Of a stretch of 64,000 nucleotides of DNA, positions 39,745-49,905 are shown piece by piece. How positions within the stretch are numbered: the first letter of the stretch is position 1; each line of letters begins with the position of its first letter. Below the pieces are notes generated by a model. It was given only the letters and a program-made list of their open reading frames with translations, was not told the origin of the DNA and did no database searches. The translations under genes were made by a program, and so were the position numbers. Origin of the DNA: Phytobacter palmae (GTDB taxonomy: Bacteria > Pseudomonadota > Gammaproteobacteria > Enterobacterales > Enterobacteriaceae); the NCBI GenBank assembly GCA_900112785.1, contig FONB01000008.1:1-64000 (forward strand). The letters run 5' to 3'.

Positions 39745-39955
39745 TATTTATTACCCTCATTGGTTTTTTTGTACACCTGCCACTGCCGCCAATAAATTCC
39801 GTCAATAAAAATTTACGGAACTATTGATGAGAGTTTGGTGTCTTTCTGTGTCTGAAAGGCATCTTTCCATTCATATAATCGTTTCGCTAGCCTGAAAGTG
39901 CTACAAATGTCTTAAAGAGGTTACAAAAAGCAATTATGTGTAAGAATTTATGTAT
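39745..39955 (-). promoter_or_regulatory. ompF promoter, leader and OmpR region
   Basis: Read on the minus strand, the region matches the E. coli ompF upstream order: A/T-rich OmpR-type boxes (GTAGCACTTTC and TTGCTTTTTGTAAC) at about 39889-39950, a likely -10 TTATAT at 39873-39878, then a leader of about 120 bases ending in GAGGGTAATAAATA before the ATG. In E. coli the leader start region is paired by MicF RNA. The rest of the gap up to asnS (39956-40323) is described with the hairpins below. Confidence 0.8.
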
Positions 39956-40170
39956 ATTTAGGAACTTTGTGAACCACCTCAAAATTCAGGGCTGATTGTT
40001 GTCAAAAACAGCGGCCCCATAACTATATATATGAATTGCTTATATTTAATTAAGATAAGGGTAAATCTTGTACAGGAATCATTCTCATCTTACTTTTTCT
40101 TCGCAGCCATTTTAGCCGTCCGGAGTGCTGTGTAATTTTTATCCAGACGTGCTATGAGATGAGGAAAAAC

Positions 40171-40201
40171 TAATCCACAAGAGAGGTGTGGATTATTTTT
40201 T
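40171..40201. terminator. Isolated bidirectional terminator-like hairpin
   Basis: TAATCCACA (40171-40179) and TGTGGATTA (40187-40195) form a nine-base-pair stem, loop of seven, with six T residues after it on the plus strand and GTTTTT after it on the minus strand. There is no annotated gene ending here on the plus strand. Confidence 0.65.
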
Positions 40202-40251
40202 GTTCAGGAATATTTCAGTAGGATCTCGCCCGGTAATGACCAGAAGGGCAA

Positions 40252-40267
40252 GCCGGGTCAGCCCGGC
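40252..40267. repeat. GC-rich hairpin between asnS and ompF
   Basis: GCCGGG (40252-40257) and CCCGGC (40262-40267) with a TCAG loop. It is not followed by T residues. A GGTAATGACC palindromic piece lies nearby at 40232-40241. Confidence 0.5.
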
Positions 40268-40293
40268 AAGAACAAAGAAATAATGAAGAGTAT

Positions 40294-40323
40294 AAAAAAG
40301 CCAGCAACCGCTGGCTTTTTTTA
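40294..40323 (-). terminator. Terminator of asnS
   Basis: GCCAGC (40300-40305) and GCTGGC (40310-40315) with loop AACC, flanked by A and T runs, directly after the asnS stop. Confidence 0.9.
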
Positions 40324-41724
40324 TTAGAACGTAGCACTGCGGGGGGTGCGAGGGAACGGGATAACATCACGTACGTTCTGCACACCGGTCACGTAAGCGA
40401 TCAGGCGTTCAAAGCCCAGGCCGAAACCTGAGTGCGGAACAGTGCCATAACGACGCAGATCGCGATACCACCAGTAGTCTTCTTTATTAAGACCCATTTC
40501 AGCCATACGCGCATCCAGCACATCCAGACGCTCTTCACGCTGAGAGCCGCCGATGATTTCACCAATGCCAGGCGCCAGAACGTCCATAGCAGCAACGGTT
40601 TTTCCGTCATCATTAAGGCGCATATAGAAAGCCTTAATGTCTTTCGGGTAGTTTTTCACCACGACCGGTGCTTTAAAGTGTTTCTCGGCCAGATAGCGCT
40701 CATGCTCGGAAGAGAGGTCAACACCCCAGTAAACCGGATTTTCAAATTTTTCACCGCAGTTTTCGAGGATGGTCACGGCATCGGTGTAGTCCACCTGCGC
40801 AAAGTCAGCCGCAACAAAACGCTCCAGACGAGCAATCGCGTCTTTATCTACACGTTCAGCGAAGAACTTCATGTCATCCATACGCTCAGTCAGAACTGCG
40901 TTGAAAGCATATTTCAGCATCGCTTCTGCCAGACGAGCATTATCTTCCAGATCGGCAAATGCCACTTCTGGCTCCAGCATCCAGAATTCGGCAAGGTGAC
41001 GGCTGGTGTTGGAGTTTTCCGCGCGGAACGTCGGGCCAAAGGTGTAGATTTTGGACAGCGCGCAGGCATAGGTTTCGCCATTCAACTGGCCAGATACGGT
41101 CAGGAAGGACTCTTTGCCAAAGAAATCTTTGTCAAAATCGACTTTGCCCTGATCGTTACGCGGCAGGTTTTCCAAATCCAGCGTGGAAACACGGAACATT
41201 TCACCGGCGCCTTCGGTGTCAGATGCGGTAATCAGCGGCGTGGAAACCCAGAAGAAACCCTGTTCATCAAAGAAGCGGTGTAGGGCCTGCGCCAGCGTAT
41301 GACGAACACGGGCGACTGCGCCGATCAGGTTGGTGCGCGGACGCAGGTGCGCCACTTCACGCAAATACTCAATGCTGTGGCGTTTAGCCGCCATCGGATA
41401 AGTGTCCGGGTCTTCAACCCAGCCGGTGACTTCGACCTGAGTCGCCTGCAGCTCGAAGCTCTGGCCTTCGCCAGGAGATTCCACCACTTTGCCAGTAACA
41501 ACAACGGAGCAGCCGGTGGTCAGGCGAAGAACTTCTTCATTGTAATTGGGCAGAGAATTATTAATAACAGCCTGTACAGGATCAAAGCAGGAACCGTCAT
41601 AAACGGCGAGGAAGGAGATGCCAGCTTTTGAATCTCGGCGGGTACGTACCCATCCGCGCACGGTGACTTCTTGGTCAACGGTAACACGGCCCTGGAGTAC
41701 GTCGGCTACAGGCACAACGCTCAT
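40324..41724 (-). CDS. asnS: AsnS, asparaginyl-tRNA synthetase
   Basis: A 466-residue class II synthetase, full length. An N-terminal OB-fold anticodon-binding domain ([16 protein letters not shown]) is followed by the catalytic domain, with motif 2 [21 protein letters not shown] and motif 3 [15 protein letters not shown]. It charges tRNA-Asn. It is monocistronic, with a terminator on each side. Confidence 0.99.
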   Translation of the reverse strand: MSVVPVADVLQGRVTVDQEVTVRGWVRTRRDSKAGISFLAVYDGSCFDPVQAVINNSLPNYNEEVLRLTTGCSVVVTGKVVESPGEGQSFELQATQVEVTGWVEDPDTYPMAAKRHSIEYLREVAHLRPRTNLIGAVARVRHTLAQALHRFFDEQGFFWVSTPLITASDTEGAGEMFRVSTLDLENLPRNDQGKVDFDKDFFGKESFLTVSGQLNGETYACALSKIYTFGPTFRAENSNTSRHLAEFWMLEPEVAFADLEDNARLAEAMLKYAFNAVLTERMDDMKFFAERVDKDAIARLERFVAADFAQVDYTDAVTILENCGEKFENPVYWGVDLSSEHERYLAEKHFKAPVVVKNYPKDIKAFYMRLNDDGKTVAAMDVLAPGIGEIIGGSQREERLDVLDARMAEMGLNKEDYWWYRDLRRYGTVPHSGFGLGFERLIAYVTGVQNVRDVIPFPRTPRSATF

Positions 41725-41951
41725 AATATTCTCTCTGTAAATTGTCTGGAAAAGATCATCGTTTGTCCGCCCACAAAGGGGGGATACCTATGTTACCTGG
41801 CGAGCGCCATCAGACAAGTAGAATTCGCAGCGAAAAGGAGTATTTCGGAAATTAATATTTTGCCAGCGCTGAGATAGTGAGCGCCGGGGTGTAAAACAGC
41901 TCGCGGGATAGCTTTATATATGCGGTTAAATCGCAAACACTCATCGCGAAT

Positions 41952-41980
41952 AAAAAGCGTCCCGATGGGGGACGCTTTTT
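41952..41980 (-). terminator. Terminator of pncB
   Basis: AAAAAGCGTCCC (41952-41963) and GGGACGCTTTTT (41969-41980), loop of five. T runs are present in both directions. It lies 18 bases after pncB and precedes the asnS promoter region. Confidence 0.9.
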
Positions 41981-41997
41981 GATATTTCTGGCGGTGA

Positions 41998-43200
41998 TTA
42001 ACTGGCCTTTTTGACCTGCGGCAGGTCAAATGCTTTGCGCAACGCGCGCACAAAGGCTTTATCGTGGCAAATCGTTTTGCCGGGGCTGTCAGACAACTTT
42101 GCCACCGGTTTGCCGTTACACTCAACCAGCTTAATCACGATATTTAACGGTTTTACATGCGGAATATCGCAGGTCAGCCGCGTACCAATACCGAAGCCCA
42201 GCTTGATGCGGGAGGCAAAGTGGCTATAGAGATCCAGCGCCTTATTCAAATCCAGATTGTCAGAAAAAATCAGTGTCTTCGACAGCGGATCAATACCAAG
42301 CTTTTCATAATGGGCGATGGCTTTTTCGCCCCATTCCACCGGGTCGCCAGAATCATGACGCAGACCCTGGTAGCGTTGTGCAAATACCGGTCCGAAATCG
42401 CGCAGAAAGGCATCCATGGTGATACAGTCTGTCAGGGCAATACCGAGTTGCTCCGGGTACTCTTCCAGCCACGCGGCGAGTGCGGCACGCTGACTGGTAG
42501 CCAGATCCGGGCTGATTTGCTGGTGCGCCTGGAACCATTCATGGGCCTGAGTCCCCATCGGCGTGAGCGACAGACGACGCGCAAGATCGTAATTACTGGT
42601 GCCAATAAACCAGGGTTCTTGCTTGAGGCGCGCCACGATAGCGTACTGTACATCGCGTGAAAAACGGCGGCGTGTGCCGAAATCCATCAGACGGAAGCCT
42701 GACATATCCAGCTCTGCGGTGCGGTTAGCAAAATCCGCCAGTTTTGTTTCAAGATGCAGCAGGGCCTGCTGAACACCCACGTGCCCGGAGCGACAGCGAT
42801 GCACCAGCTCGCTAATCACTGCCAGTAGCGGCACTTCCCACATAATGACTTCGCGCCATGGCCCGGACATGCGAATGTTCAACTTGCCATTGTCATTTGT
42901 GACAGTCACTTGCGACGGGTCATAACGGAAGTTACGCAACCACTGCAGATAATCCGCTTTGAAGAAGGGGAGGCCGGACAGCCACTGGTATTCATCTTCC
43001 TGCAGGCGCAGATGTTGCATTGCGTCAACTTCTTCGCGAATTGCGTTGGCATAAATACCGAGAAGGTCGTCGCCGCGGCAGCGAAATTCCGCTGTTACAT
43101 GCACATCGTAATAATGATGGAACACCGCCTGTTGCATATGCAATTTGTAGGCATCAGTATCCAGCAGCGTCTGCAGAGCAGGGGGAGCGAGTCGTGTCAT
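41998..43200 (-). CDS. pncB: PncB, nicotinate phosphoribosyltransferase
   Basis: A 400-residue enzyme when started at ATG 43200 ([10 protein letters not shown]), the E. coli length; the frame runs five codons further to 43215. The phosphoribosyl-binding segment [15 protein letters not shown] carries the histidine that is phosphorylated during catalysis. It converts nicotinate and PRPP to nicotinate mononucleotide for NAD salvage. It is divergent from pepN with 267 bases between the starts. Confidence 0.97.
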   Translation of the reverse strand: MTRLAPPALQTLLDTDAYKLHMQQAVFHHYYDVHVTAEFRCRGDDLLGIYANAIREEVDAMQHLRLQEDEYQWLSGLPFFKADYLQWLRNFRYDPSQVTVTNDNGKLNIRMSGPWREVIMWEVPLLAVISELVHRCRSGHVGVQQALLHLETKLADFANRTAELDMSGFRLMDFGTRRRFSRDVQYAIVARLKQEPWFIGTSNYDLARRLSLTPMGTQAHEWFQAHQQISPDLATSQRAALAAWLEEYPEQLGIALTDCITMDAFLRDFGPVFAQRYQGLRHDSGDPVEWGEKAIAHYEKLGIDPLSKTLIFSDNLDLNKALDLYSHFASRIKLGFGIGTRLTCDIPHVKPLNIVIKLVECNGKPVAKLSDSPGKTICHDKAFVRALRKAFDLPQVKKAS

Positions 43201-43467
43201 GGTGCGCCGTAGCATCCTCTCACAGGAGCGTTTAGTACAATAAACAAAGCAGGTGAAAACCGCTGGAGTATACCTTGTTTATTGATTTATTGAACCCCGA
43301 TCACACCATATCGCGCAAAACGGGTCGAGGGCATTTCGTGCCGCATGTTACTAAAATGTAGCATAGTGAGCTTTTCTCTCTGAAAAGATGAACATTCTGC
43401 GTGGCGGGATTTACGCAACAGGAATAGACTGGAGACGTAACCAAACAGAAGATGCTAAAGGTTTTTT

Positions 43468-46080
43468 ATGACACAACAGCCACAAGCCAAATACCGCCAC
43501 GACTACCGTGCGCCGGATTACCTGATTAGCGATATTGACTTGACCTTTGACCTGGATGCCGCAAAAACCGTTGTCACTGCGCTGAGCACTATTTCACGTC
43601 ATAGCGCTTCTCCAGTGCCATTGCGTCTTAATGGCGAAGACCTGACGTTAGTGTCAATCCATGTTAACGACCAGCCATGGACACAATATAAAGAAGAAGA
43701 TAATCACCTGGTCATTGACGGCCTGCCTGAGCGATTCACGTTGCGTATCGTTAATGAAATCAGTCCGGCTGCGAATACTGCGCTTGAAGGCCTCTATCAG
43801 TCTGGCGAAGCGCTCTGTACTCAATGTGAGGCGGAAGGTTTCCGTCATATTACCTGGTATCTGGACCGCCCTGATGTTCTGGCGCGATTTACCACCAAAA
43901 TCATTGCTGACAAAACAGCCTATCCACACCTGCTCTCTAACGGTAACCGCGTGGGCCAGGGCGATCTGGACAATGGCCGTCACTGGGTGCAGTGGCAGGA
44001 CCCCTTCCCGAAACCGTGTTACCTTTTTGCTCTGGTAGCGGGCGACTTTGATGTTCTGCGCGATACCTTTACCACCCGCTCCGGGCGTGAAGTTGCGCTT
44101 GAACTCTTCGTCGACCGTGGCAACCTCGACCGCGCGCCGTGGGCAATGACCTCACTAAAGAACTCCATGAAATGGGACGAAACCCGTTTTGGCCTCGAAT
44201 ACGACCTCGACATCTATATGATTGTCGCCGTGGACTTCTTTAATATGGGGGCGATGGAGAATAAAGGCCTCAATATCTTTAACTCTAAATATGTGCTCGC
44301 CCGTACCGATACTGCGACCGACAAAGACTACCTTGATATCGAACGCGTAATTGGTCATGAATATTTCCATAACTGGACCGGCAACCGCGTAACCTGCCGC
44401 GACTGGTTCCAGCTCAGCCTGAAAGAAGGGCTGACCGTGTTTCGTGACCAGGAGTTCAGCTCGGACCTGGGCTCCCGTGCGGTAAACCGTATCAACAACG
44501 TTCGCACTATGCGCGGGCTGCAATTCGCCGAAGACGCCAGTCCGATGGCGCATCCGATTCGCCCGGATAAAGTAATTGAAATGAATAACTTCTACACCCT
44601 GACGGTGTATGAGAAAGGTTCTGAAATCATCCGCATGATCCACACCCTGCTGGGCGAAGAGAATTTCCAGAAAGGGATGCAGCTCTATTTTGAGCGTCAC
44701 GATGGTAGCGCTGCAACTTGCGATGATTTCGTCCAGGCAATGGAAGATGCCTCAAACATCGATTTGTCCCATTTCCGTCGCTGGTATAGCCAGGCGGGGA
44801 CGCCGATTGTTACTGTACACGACGATTACAATCCGGCGACCGAACAGTACACACTCACTATTAGCCAGCGTACGCCGCCTACAGCGGAACAGCACGAGAA
44901 ACATCCGCTGCATATCCCGTTTGACATTGAACTCTATGATAACGAAGGCAAGGTCATACCGCTGCAGAAAGACGGTCATCCGGTGCATCACGTGCTGAAT
45001 GTTACCCAGCCGGAGCAGACCTTTGTCTTTGATAATGTCTATTTCCAGCCAGTACCGTCGCTGCTGCGTGAATTCTCTGCGCCGGTGAAACTGGAATATA
45101 AATGGAGTGACCAACAACTGACGTTCCTGATGCGCCATGCCAGCAATGATTTCTCTCGCTGGGATGCCGCGCAGAGCCTGCTGGCGACGCATATTAAGCT
45201 CAACGTTGCTCGCCATCAGCAGGGACAGGCACTCTCTTTGCCACTGCATGTTGCCGATGCGTTCCGCGCGATCCTGCTGGACGAACACATCGATCCGGCG
45301 CTGGCGGCGGAAATTCTGACGTTGCCGTCGGTGAATGAGATCGCCGAATTGTTCGACGTTATCGATCCGGTTGCCATTGTGGCGGTACGTGAAGCGTTGA
45401 CCCGCACCCTGGCCACCGAGCTGGCAGATGAGGTACTGGCTGTTTATAACGCCAACAAGCTTGATACTTACCGCGTGGAACATGCGGATATCGGCAAACG
45501 TGCCTTACGTAACACCTGTCTGCGTTATCTGGCCTTCGGTGACGCGCAACTGGCCGATAAGCTGGTAAGCGAACAGTATCATCATGCTGACAACATGACG
45601 GATGCGCTTGCAGCGCTGTCCGCTGCTGTTGCCGCACAACTGCCGTGTCGTGATGTGCTGATGCAGGAATACGATGACAAATGGCATCAGGATGGTCTGG
45701 TTATGGATAAGTGGCTGATTCTGCAGGCAACCAGTCCGGCAGAGAACGTGCTGGATACAGTGCGCGGTTTGTTAAAACATCGTTCATTTACCATGAGCAA
45801 CCCGAACCGCGTGCGTTCGCTGATTGGCGCGTTTGCCAGCAGCAACCCGGCAGCATTCCATGCGCCAGACGGTAGCGGCTATCAGTTCATGGTCGAAATG
45901 CTGACAGAATTGAACAGCCGTAACCCGCAGGTAGCCTCACGTCTGATTGAACCGCTGATTCGTTTAAAACGTTATGATGCGAAACGTCAGGAAAAAATGC
46001 GAGCAGCGCTGGAGCAACTTAAAGCATTGCCGAATCTGTCGGGCGATCTGTTTGAGAAGATCAGCAAAGCGCTGGCATAA
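43468..46080 (+). CDS. pepN: PepN, aminopeptidase N
   Basis: An 870-residue M1 metallopeptidase, the full E. coli length. GAMENKG (about residues 261-267) binds the substrate N-terminus and HEYFHNW with the downstream glutamate of LKEGLTVFRD (about 297-321) forms the zinc site. The C-terminal half is the helical closing domain. It is the main broad-specificity cytosolic aminopeptidase. A strong terminator at 46112-46147 separates it from convergent ssuE. Confidence 0.99.
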   Translation: MTQQPQAKYRHDYRAPDYLISDIDLTFDLDAAKTVVTALSTISRHSASPVPLRLNGEDLTLVSIHVNDQPWTQYKEEDNHLVIDGLPERFTLRIVNEISPAANTALEGLYQSGEALCTQCEAEGFRHITWYLDRPDVLARFTTKIIADKTAYPHLLSNGNRVGQGDLDNGRHWVQWQDPFPKPCYLFALVAGDFDVLRDTFTTRSGREVALELFVDRGNLDRAPWAMTSLKNSMKWDETRFGLEYDLDIYMIVAVDFFNMGAMENKGLNIFNSKYVLARTDTATDKDYLDIERVIGHEYFHNWTGNRVTCRDWFQLSLKEGLTVFRDQEFSSDLGSRAVNRINNVRTMRGLQFAEDASPMAHPIRPDKVIEMNNFYTLTVYEKGSEIIRMIHTLLGEENFQKGMQLYFERHDGSAATCDDFVQAMEDASNIDLSHFRRWYSQAGTPIVTVHDDYNPATEQYTLTISQRTPPTAEQHEKHPLHIPFDIELYDNEGKVIPLQKDGHPVHHVLNVTQPEQTFVFDNVYFQPVPSLLREFSAPVKLEYKWSDQQLTFLMRHASNDFSRWDAAQSLLATHIKLNVARHQQGQALSLPLHVADAFRAILLDEHIDPALAAEILTLPSVNEIAELFDVIDPVAIVAVREALTRTLATELADEVLAVYNANKLDTYRVEHADIGKRALRNTCLRYLAFGDAQLADKLVSEQYHHADNMTDALAALSAAVAAQLPCRDVLMQEYDDKWHQDGLVMDKWLILQATSPAENVLDTVRGLLKHRSFTMSNPNRVRSLIGAFASSNPAAFHAPDGSGYQFMVEMLTELNSRNPQVASRLIEPLIRLKRYDAKRQEKMRAALEQLKALPNLSGDLFEKISKALA

Positions 46081-46111
46081 CATTCAACGGACAGATGCTG
46101 TGTGATAACAA

Positions 46112-46147
46112 GCCGGGTTAGCGTACAGAGCGCGACCCGGTTTTTTT
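46112..46147. terminator. Terminator of pepN
   Basis: GCCGGGT (46112-46118) pairs with ACCCGG (46135-46140), and seven T residues follow on the plus strand. It ends one base before the ssuE stop codon region. Confidence 0.85.
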
Positions 46148-46148
46148 A

Positions 46149-46730
46149 TTACGACGCCCTGGCAACATTTGCAATATGAGCGCCGATCGCAGGCACTTGC
46201 GTGTCGCGGCGGTGCAAGGCTTGCCAGAATGTCTCCAGCGCACCGTCCAGACGCGTCTGCAAATTCGCTGTGAAGTGAGGTTTATGCTGATAATCCACCA
46301 CCTGGCTATCATCGGCGAACACACCATGCAAAATTTCCTGAGCTTTCAAGGCGCTCAGGACCGGCTTGAGTGCATAATCCACAGCCAGCATATGCGCAAT
46401 GGTGCCGCCGGTCGCGAAGGGGAGGACCACTTTGCCTTCCAGAGCGCGTTCCGGGAACAGATCAAGCAGGGTTTTCAGCGCGCCGGAAAAAGAGGCTTTG
46501 TACACCGGGGTGGCGATGATCAGCCCGTCAGCCTCATTTAATTGTTCGAGCAGTGTCTGCAAGGCAGGGCTGTCGAAGCGGCCATAGAGTAAATCTTCCG
46601 GGACAAAGTTATGCAGATGCCAGTGGCACACTTCAACATCAAGGGCCGTCAGGCGTTCACGGGCATATTCCAGCAGGGCGCTTGAGCGGGAAGGGTAACG
46701 CGGGCTTCCCGCCAGGGTAATAACTCGCAT
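46149..46730 (-). CDS. ssuE: SsuE, NADPH-dependent FMN reductase
   Basis: A 193-residue flavodoxin-like reductase (E. coli SsuE: 191). ATG 46730 is chosen because AAGGAG ends five bases upstream; the GTG at 46736 would overlap that site. The N-terminal ITLAGSPRYPSRSS is the FMN phosphate loop and TPVYKASFSGALKTLLDLFPE contains the family signature. It supplies reduced FMN to the alkanesulfonate monooxygenase SsuD. In E. coli it heads ssuEADCB, but here pepN follows at once on the other strand with a terminator between, so no ssuADCB exists at this locus. Confidence 0.93.
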   Translation of the reverse strand: MRVITLAGSPRYPSRSSALLEYARERLTALDVEVCHWHLHNFVPEDLLYGRFDSPALQTLLEQLNEADGLIIATPVYKASFSGALKTLLDLFPERALEGKVVLPFATGGTIAHMLAVDYALKPVLSALKAQEILHGVFADDSQVVDYQHKPHFTANLQTRLDGALETFWQALHRRDTQVPAIGAHIANVARAS

Positions 46731-46867
46731 ATTCACTCCTTATAACCATTTGCTTCGCTTTATCAAACATTGATAACAATCTGCTCAGTGTCGCAGAGGT
46801 TTTATATTCCGCTAAATGATTTTTTTAGTGAAAAATCGTTAAAAAAAGAATATGCAGAAAAAGATAA

Positions 46868-46881
46868 GTAAACGATTGCGT
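46868..46881 (-). promoter_or_regulatory. PurR-like operator of pyrD
   Basis: On the minus strand ACGCAATCGTTTAC agrees with the PurR half-operator pattern ACGCAAACGTTTTC at 12 of 14 positions. It lies about 100 bases before the pyrD start, where E. coli pyrD is known to bind PurR. Confidence 0.6.
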
Positions 46882-46934
46882 TCAGTTCACGTTTTTTTTG
46901 CCCCAGGTCAATTCCCTTTCTTCATCTAATCAAA

Positions 46935-46978
46935 GATAATACGCCCCCGGTTTGCACACCGGGAATCCAGGAGAGTTC
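46935..46978 (+). promoter_or_regulatory. pyrD promoter start and CTP-sensitive leader hairpin
   Basis: GATAAT at 46935-46940 fits a -10 element. The first transcribed bases are a C-run (46944-46948), and CCCGGT (46946-46951) can pair with ACCGGG (46958-46963) just before AGGAGAG at 46969-46975. In E. coli pyrD, initiation position in this C-run depends on CTP, and only messages starting at C form the hairpin that hides the ribosome binding site. The same layout is present. Confidence 0.78.
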
Positions 46979-47989
46979 ATGTACTACCCCTTCGTTCGTA
47001 AAGCCCTTTTCCAGCTCGACCCCGAGCGCGCTCATGAATTTACTTTTCAACAATTACGCCGCATTACGGGTACGCCGCTGGAAGCACTGGTACGCCAGCG
47101 TGTGCCGGAAAAACCGGTACAGTGCATGGGGCTCACGTTTAAAAATCCGCTGGGACTTGCCGCTGGCCTCGATAAGAATGGTGAATGTATCGATGCGCTG
47201 GGTGCTATGGGGTTTGGCGCGATAGAGATCGGTACCGTGACGCCGCGCCCCCAGCCGGGCAACGACAAGCCTCGTCTCTTCCGCCTGGTCGACGCAGAAG
47301 GGTTAATCAACCGTATGGGCTTCAATAATCTGGGCGTTGATAACCTGGTTGAGAATGTAAAAAAAGCGCATTTTGATGGCGTACTGGGTATTAATATTGG
47401 CAAAAATAAAGATACGCCAGTTGAAAACGGCAAAGATGACTATCTGATTTGTATGGAAAAAATCTATGCATATGCTGGTTATATTGCTATTAATATTTCC
47501 TCACCAAACACGCCGGGCCTGCGCACATTACAATATGGCGAAGCGCTGGATGATCTTCTGAGTGCCATTAAAAATAAACAGCAAGTTCTTCATCAAACCC
47601 ATCATAAATATGTTCCTGTTGCCGTGAAGATCGCTCCGGATCTTTCCGAAGAAGAATTGATCCAGGTGGCAGACAGTTTAGTTCGCCACAATATTGATGG
47701 CGTTATTGCCACCAATACAACGCTGGACAGAAAACTGGTTCGGGGAATGAAAAATTGTGATGAAGCAGGTGGATTAAGTGGCCGTCCGCTGCAATTAAAA
47801 AGCACCGAAATTATTCGTCGCCTGTCGCTGGAATTAAATGGCCGCTTACCGATTATCGGCGTGGGCGGCATCGACTCCGTGATTGCCGCGCGTGAGAAGA
47901 TGGACGCGGGAGCATCGCTGGTGCAAATTTATTCCGGCTTTATTTTTAAAGGCCCGCAATTGATTAAAGAAATCGTTACCCATATCTGA
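46979..47989 (+). CDS. pyrD: PyrD, dihydroorotate dehydrogenase
   Basis: A 336-residue class 2 dihydroorotate dehydrogenase, the E. coli length when begun at ATG 46979 (MYYPFVRKA); nine upstream codons in frame belong to the leader. FMN and substrate-binding features include [27 protein letters not shown] with the catalytic serine, and IGVGGIDS. It is a peripheral membrane enzyme that passes electrons from dihydroorotate to quinone in pyrimidine synthesis. Control by PurR and CTP is described in the leader entry. Confidence 0.98.
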   Translation: MYYPFVRKALFQLDPERAHEFTFQQLRRITGTPLEALVRQRVPEKPVQCMGLTFKNPLGLAAGLDKNGECIDALGAMGFGAIEIGTVTPRPQPGNDKPRLFRLVDAEGLINRMGFNNLGVDNLVENVKKAHFDGVLGINIGKNKDTPVENGKDDYLICMEKIYAYAGYIAINISSPNTPGLRTLQYGEALDDLLSAIKNKQQVLHQTHHKYVPVAVKIAPDLSEEELIQVADSLVRHNIDGVIATNTTLDRKLVRGMKNCDEAGGLSGRPLQLKSTEIIRRLSLELNGRLPIIGVGGIDSVIAAREKMDAGASLVQIYSGFIFKGPQLIKEIVTHI

Positions 47990-48009
47990 TCTTTTCCTTA
48001 CTATCAGAC

Positions 48010-48042
48010 AACCAGGGCTTTATTTCCGGCCCTGGTTGTTTT
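48010..48042 (+). terminator. Terminator of pyrD
   Basis: AACCAGGGC (48010-48018) and GCCCTGGTT (48029-48037) with a 10-base loop followed by GTTTT. Confidence 0.85.
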
Positions 48043-48157
48043 ATATTCCGTGATTGTTGCTAATTTGTACATTTTAGTCTTTGCTTATTTAGCGTAATAA
48101 GCGAAACGGCAAAGGATGAAAAAGGCAAAAGGATGTTTACGGGAAGGGGAGAACGAA

Positions 48158-48700
48158 ATGCGAATTAAACCTGACGATAATTGGCGTTGGTATTTTGATG
48201 ACGAGCACGATCGCATGATGCTCGATCTGGCCAATGGCATGTTATTTCGCTCGCGTTTTGCCCGTAAAATGCTGACCCCGGATGCGTTTTCCCCCTGCGG
48301 GTTTTGCGTAGACGATGCCGCTTTATACTTCTCTTTTGATGAAAAATGCCGCGACCTGATGCTATCAAATGAGCAACGTGCCGAGCTGGTGCTTAATGCC
48401 CTGGTGGCAATCCGTTTCCTCAAGCCGCAAATGCCAAAAAGCTGGCACTTTACCAGCTACAATACCCCGTGGTCTCCCTGTGCGGGCGAAGCCGCGAGTG
48501 TAGTGATGAGTGACAGCGGCGAAGAGGTCAGTTTACTGGTCGTTGAACCCGGTGAAAATGCCGCACTTTGTCTGCTGGCCCAGCCGGGTGTTATTATCGC
48601 CGGCCGCACGATGCAATTAGGTGATCCCATTAAGATCATGAATGACAGGCTGAAACCGCAACTCAGTGCTGCCAGTTTCAGCTTTGAACAGGCCGTTTAA
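48158..48700 (+). CDS. zapC: ZapC, cell division Z-ring stabiliser
   Basis: A 180-residue protein, equal in length to E. coli ZapC when begun at ATG 48158, with AAGGGGAG nine bases upstream; the 14-codon upstream extension has no homology. It begins [14 protein letters not shown], as in the family. ZapC binds FtsZ and promotes bundling of protofilaments at mid-cell. The middle (residues 95-125) is more divergent than the ends. Its stop overlaps the ycbX stop by four bases in convergent orientation. Confidence 0.95.
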   Translation: MRIKPDDNWRWYFDDEHDRMMLDLANGMLFRSRFARKMLTPDAFSPCGFCVDDAALYFSFDEKCRDLMLSNEQRAELVLNALVAIRFLKPQMPKSWHFTSYNTPWSPCAGEAASVVMSDSGEEVSLLVVEPGENAALCLLAQPGVIIAGRTMQLGDPIKIMNDRLKPQLSAASFSFEQAV

Positions 48701-49806
48701 CTTTCCAGGCGAATTGAGGTTTTAGGTACGCAGCTGCAACTCAGGATGGAGCCATCTTGCGCGATTGCTGATTTTTTTAGCGGGCTGACTTCACCCTCGA
48801 TCAGGCGAATGCGACAGCAGCCACAAATGCCGGCCCGACAGGAATAGGGCACCCGTATCCCCTGGTTTTCCAGTTGTTCAAGCAAGATTTGCTGATTGTT
48901 ACCGCGAAAGTGTTGTCCCTGCCAGACAATATCCACCACGCCTTCTGTTTGCTGTTCTTGCTCAACAGCTTCAACAACCTGTCCCGCGCCATAGGGTTTA
49001 GCTGGTGCACGGGAAAGAACCACGAGTTCATCACCCACGCGAACGACTCCGCTATTGCGGGCAATTAAGTTCTGGCCGAAATCAACACTGCCACTATCTT
49101 GTGCAGTTCGAAAACGGGTAAGGGTCGCCAGCGGTTCACCAGTGGGATGTTTTTGTCCGCGTTCGGGACTGACTGTGGTAAAAACACAGCGGCTGCACGG
49201 TTTCACCACGTCAAAGACGACGTCGCCGATGCGGATGACTTTCCAGGTATCTTCCTCCCATGCACTGGCGCCGGTGACGACCAGGTTAGGGCGGAACTGC
49301 TCCATCTGTACACTTGCCGGACAACGGTTTTGTAAGTCACGCAATGAGGCTTCGTTGGTCAACAAAAACGGAAAGCCATCAGCGAACGAGAGCGGAACAT
49401 CCTCGTAACGTTTAACCCGGCGCGTGGTTTGCGTTCCCACCCAGCGAAGCTGAACATTTCGCGCGAAAAAACCGCTGAGCCACTGGTTGATGTGTTCTGG
49501 TGCGACACGGGCAGTAAAATGGTTCCCCCATACTTCCGTTGGCTCACCCTGAGTCGCAAAATCACTAAAACGCACTACGGCGCTGCTGCCATCGGGTGCG
49601 GTTAAATGCAGGCCATCTGTCAGGGGAGAGGGAAGAAAACGTACCATCTGCGGGAATTGTCGCGCAGTAATAAAGGTGCCATCCGGTTCGGTCACCATGA
49701 AAATGCGATCAAACGATAATCCGCTGGTGTCTGCCAGGGCATGCGTCAGGCCAATACCTCGCATGGATTTCACTGGATGGATATAAAGACGCGAAAGTGT
49801 TGCCAC
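48697..49806 (-). CDS. ycbX: YcbX, MOSC and 2Fe-2S reductase for N-hydroxylated compounds
   Basis: A 369-residue protein, identical in length to E. coli YcbX. An N-terminal beta-barrel and MOSC domain (residues about 1-265, with the molybdenum-ligand cysteine region in [12 protein letters not shown]) is followed by a plant-type 2Fe-2S ferredoxin domain whose cysteines appear in CRAGICGCC and a later C. It reduces N-hydroxylated bases and protects against 6-hydroxylaminopurine. The linker near residue 265-280 differs from E. coli. It converges on zapC. Confidence 0.96.
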   Translation of the reverse strand: MATLSRLYIHPVKSMRGIGLTHALADTSGLSFDRIFMVTEPDGTFITARQFPQMVRFLPSPLTDGLHLTAPDGSSAVVRFSDFATQGEPTEVWGNHFTARVAPEHINQWLSGFFARNVQLRWVGTQTTRRVKRYEDVPLSFADGFPFLLTNEASLRDLQNRCPASVQMEQFRPNLVVTGASAWEEDTWKVIRIGDVVFDVVKPCSRCVFTTVSPERGQKHPTGEPLATLTRFRTAQDSGSVDFGQNLIARNSGVVRVGDELVVLSRAPAKPYGAGQVVEAVEQEQQTEGVVDIVWQGQHFRGNNQQILLEQLENQGIRVPYSCRAGICGCCRIRLIEGEVSPLKKSAIAQDGSILSCSCVPKTSIRLES

Positions 49807-49905
49807 GTCATTTCCTCTGTGAACGAAAATAAGCCCTCAACTTTATGACATGAACGCCAGATTGGCTATAATGCGCAACAATTTTCTTCATCGATAAGTG
49901 ATTTT

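Larger units (their letters stand above)
39956..40293. other. ompF-asnS intergenic stretch
   Basis: About 340 AT-rich bases without a supported gene. The part from about 40200 to 40250 corresponds in distance to the far-upstream OmpR site (F4) of E. coli ompF, though I cannot place the box. Two hairpins, at 40171-40201 and 40252-40267, are listed separately. Confidence 0.55.

Noticed and set aside
40252-40267. REP/BIME element between asnS and ompF
   Set aside because: The GC hairpin is short and lacks the REP consensus, so I list it only as a hairpin.
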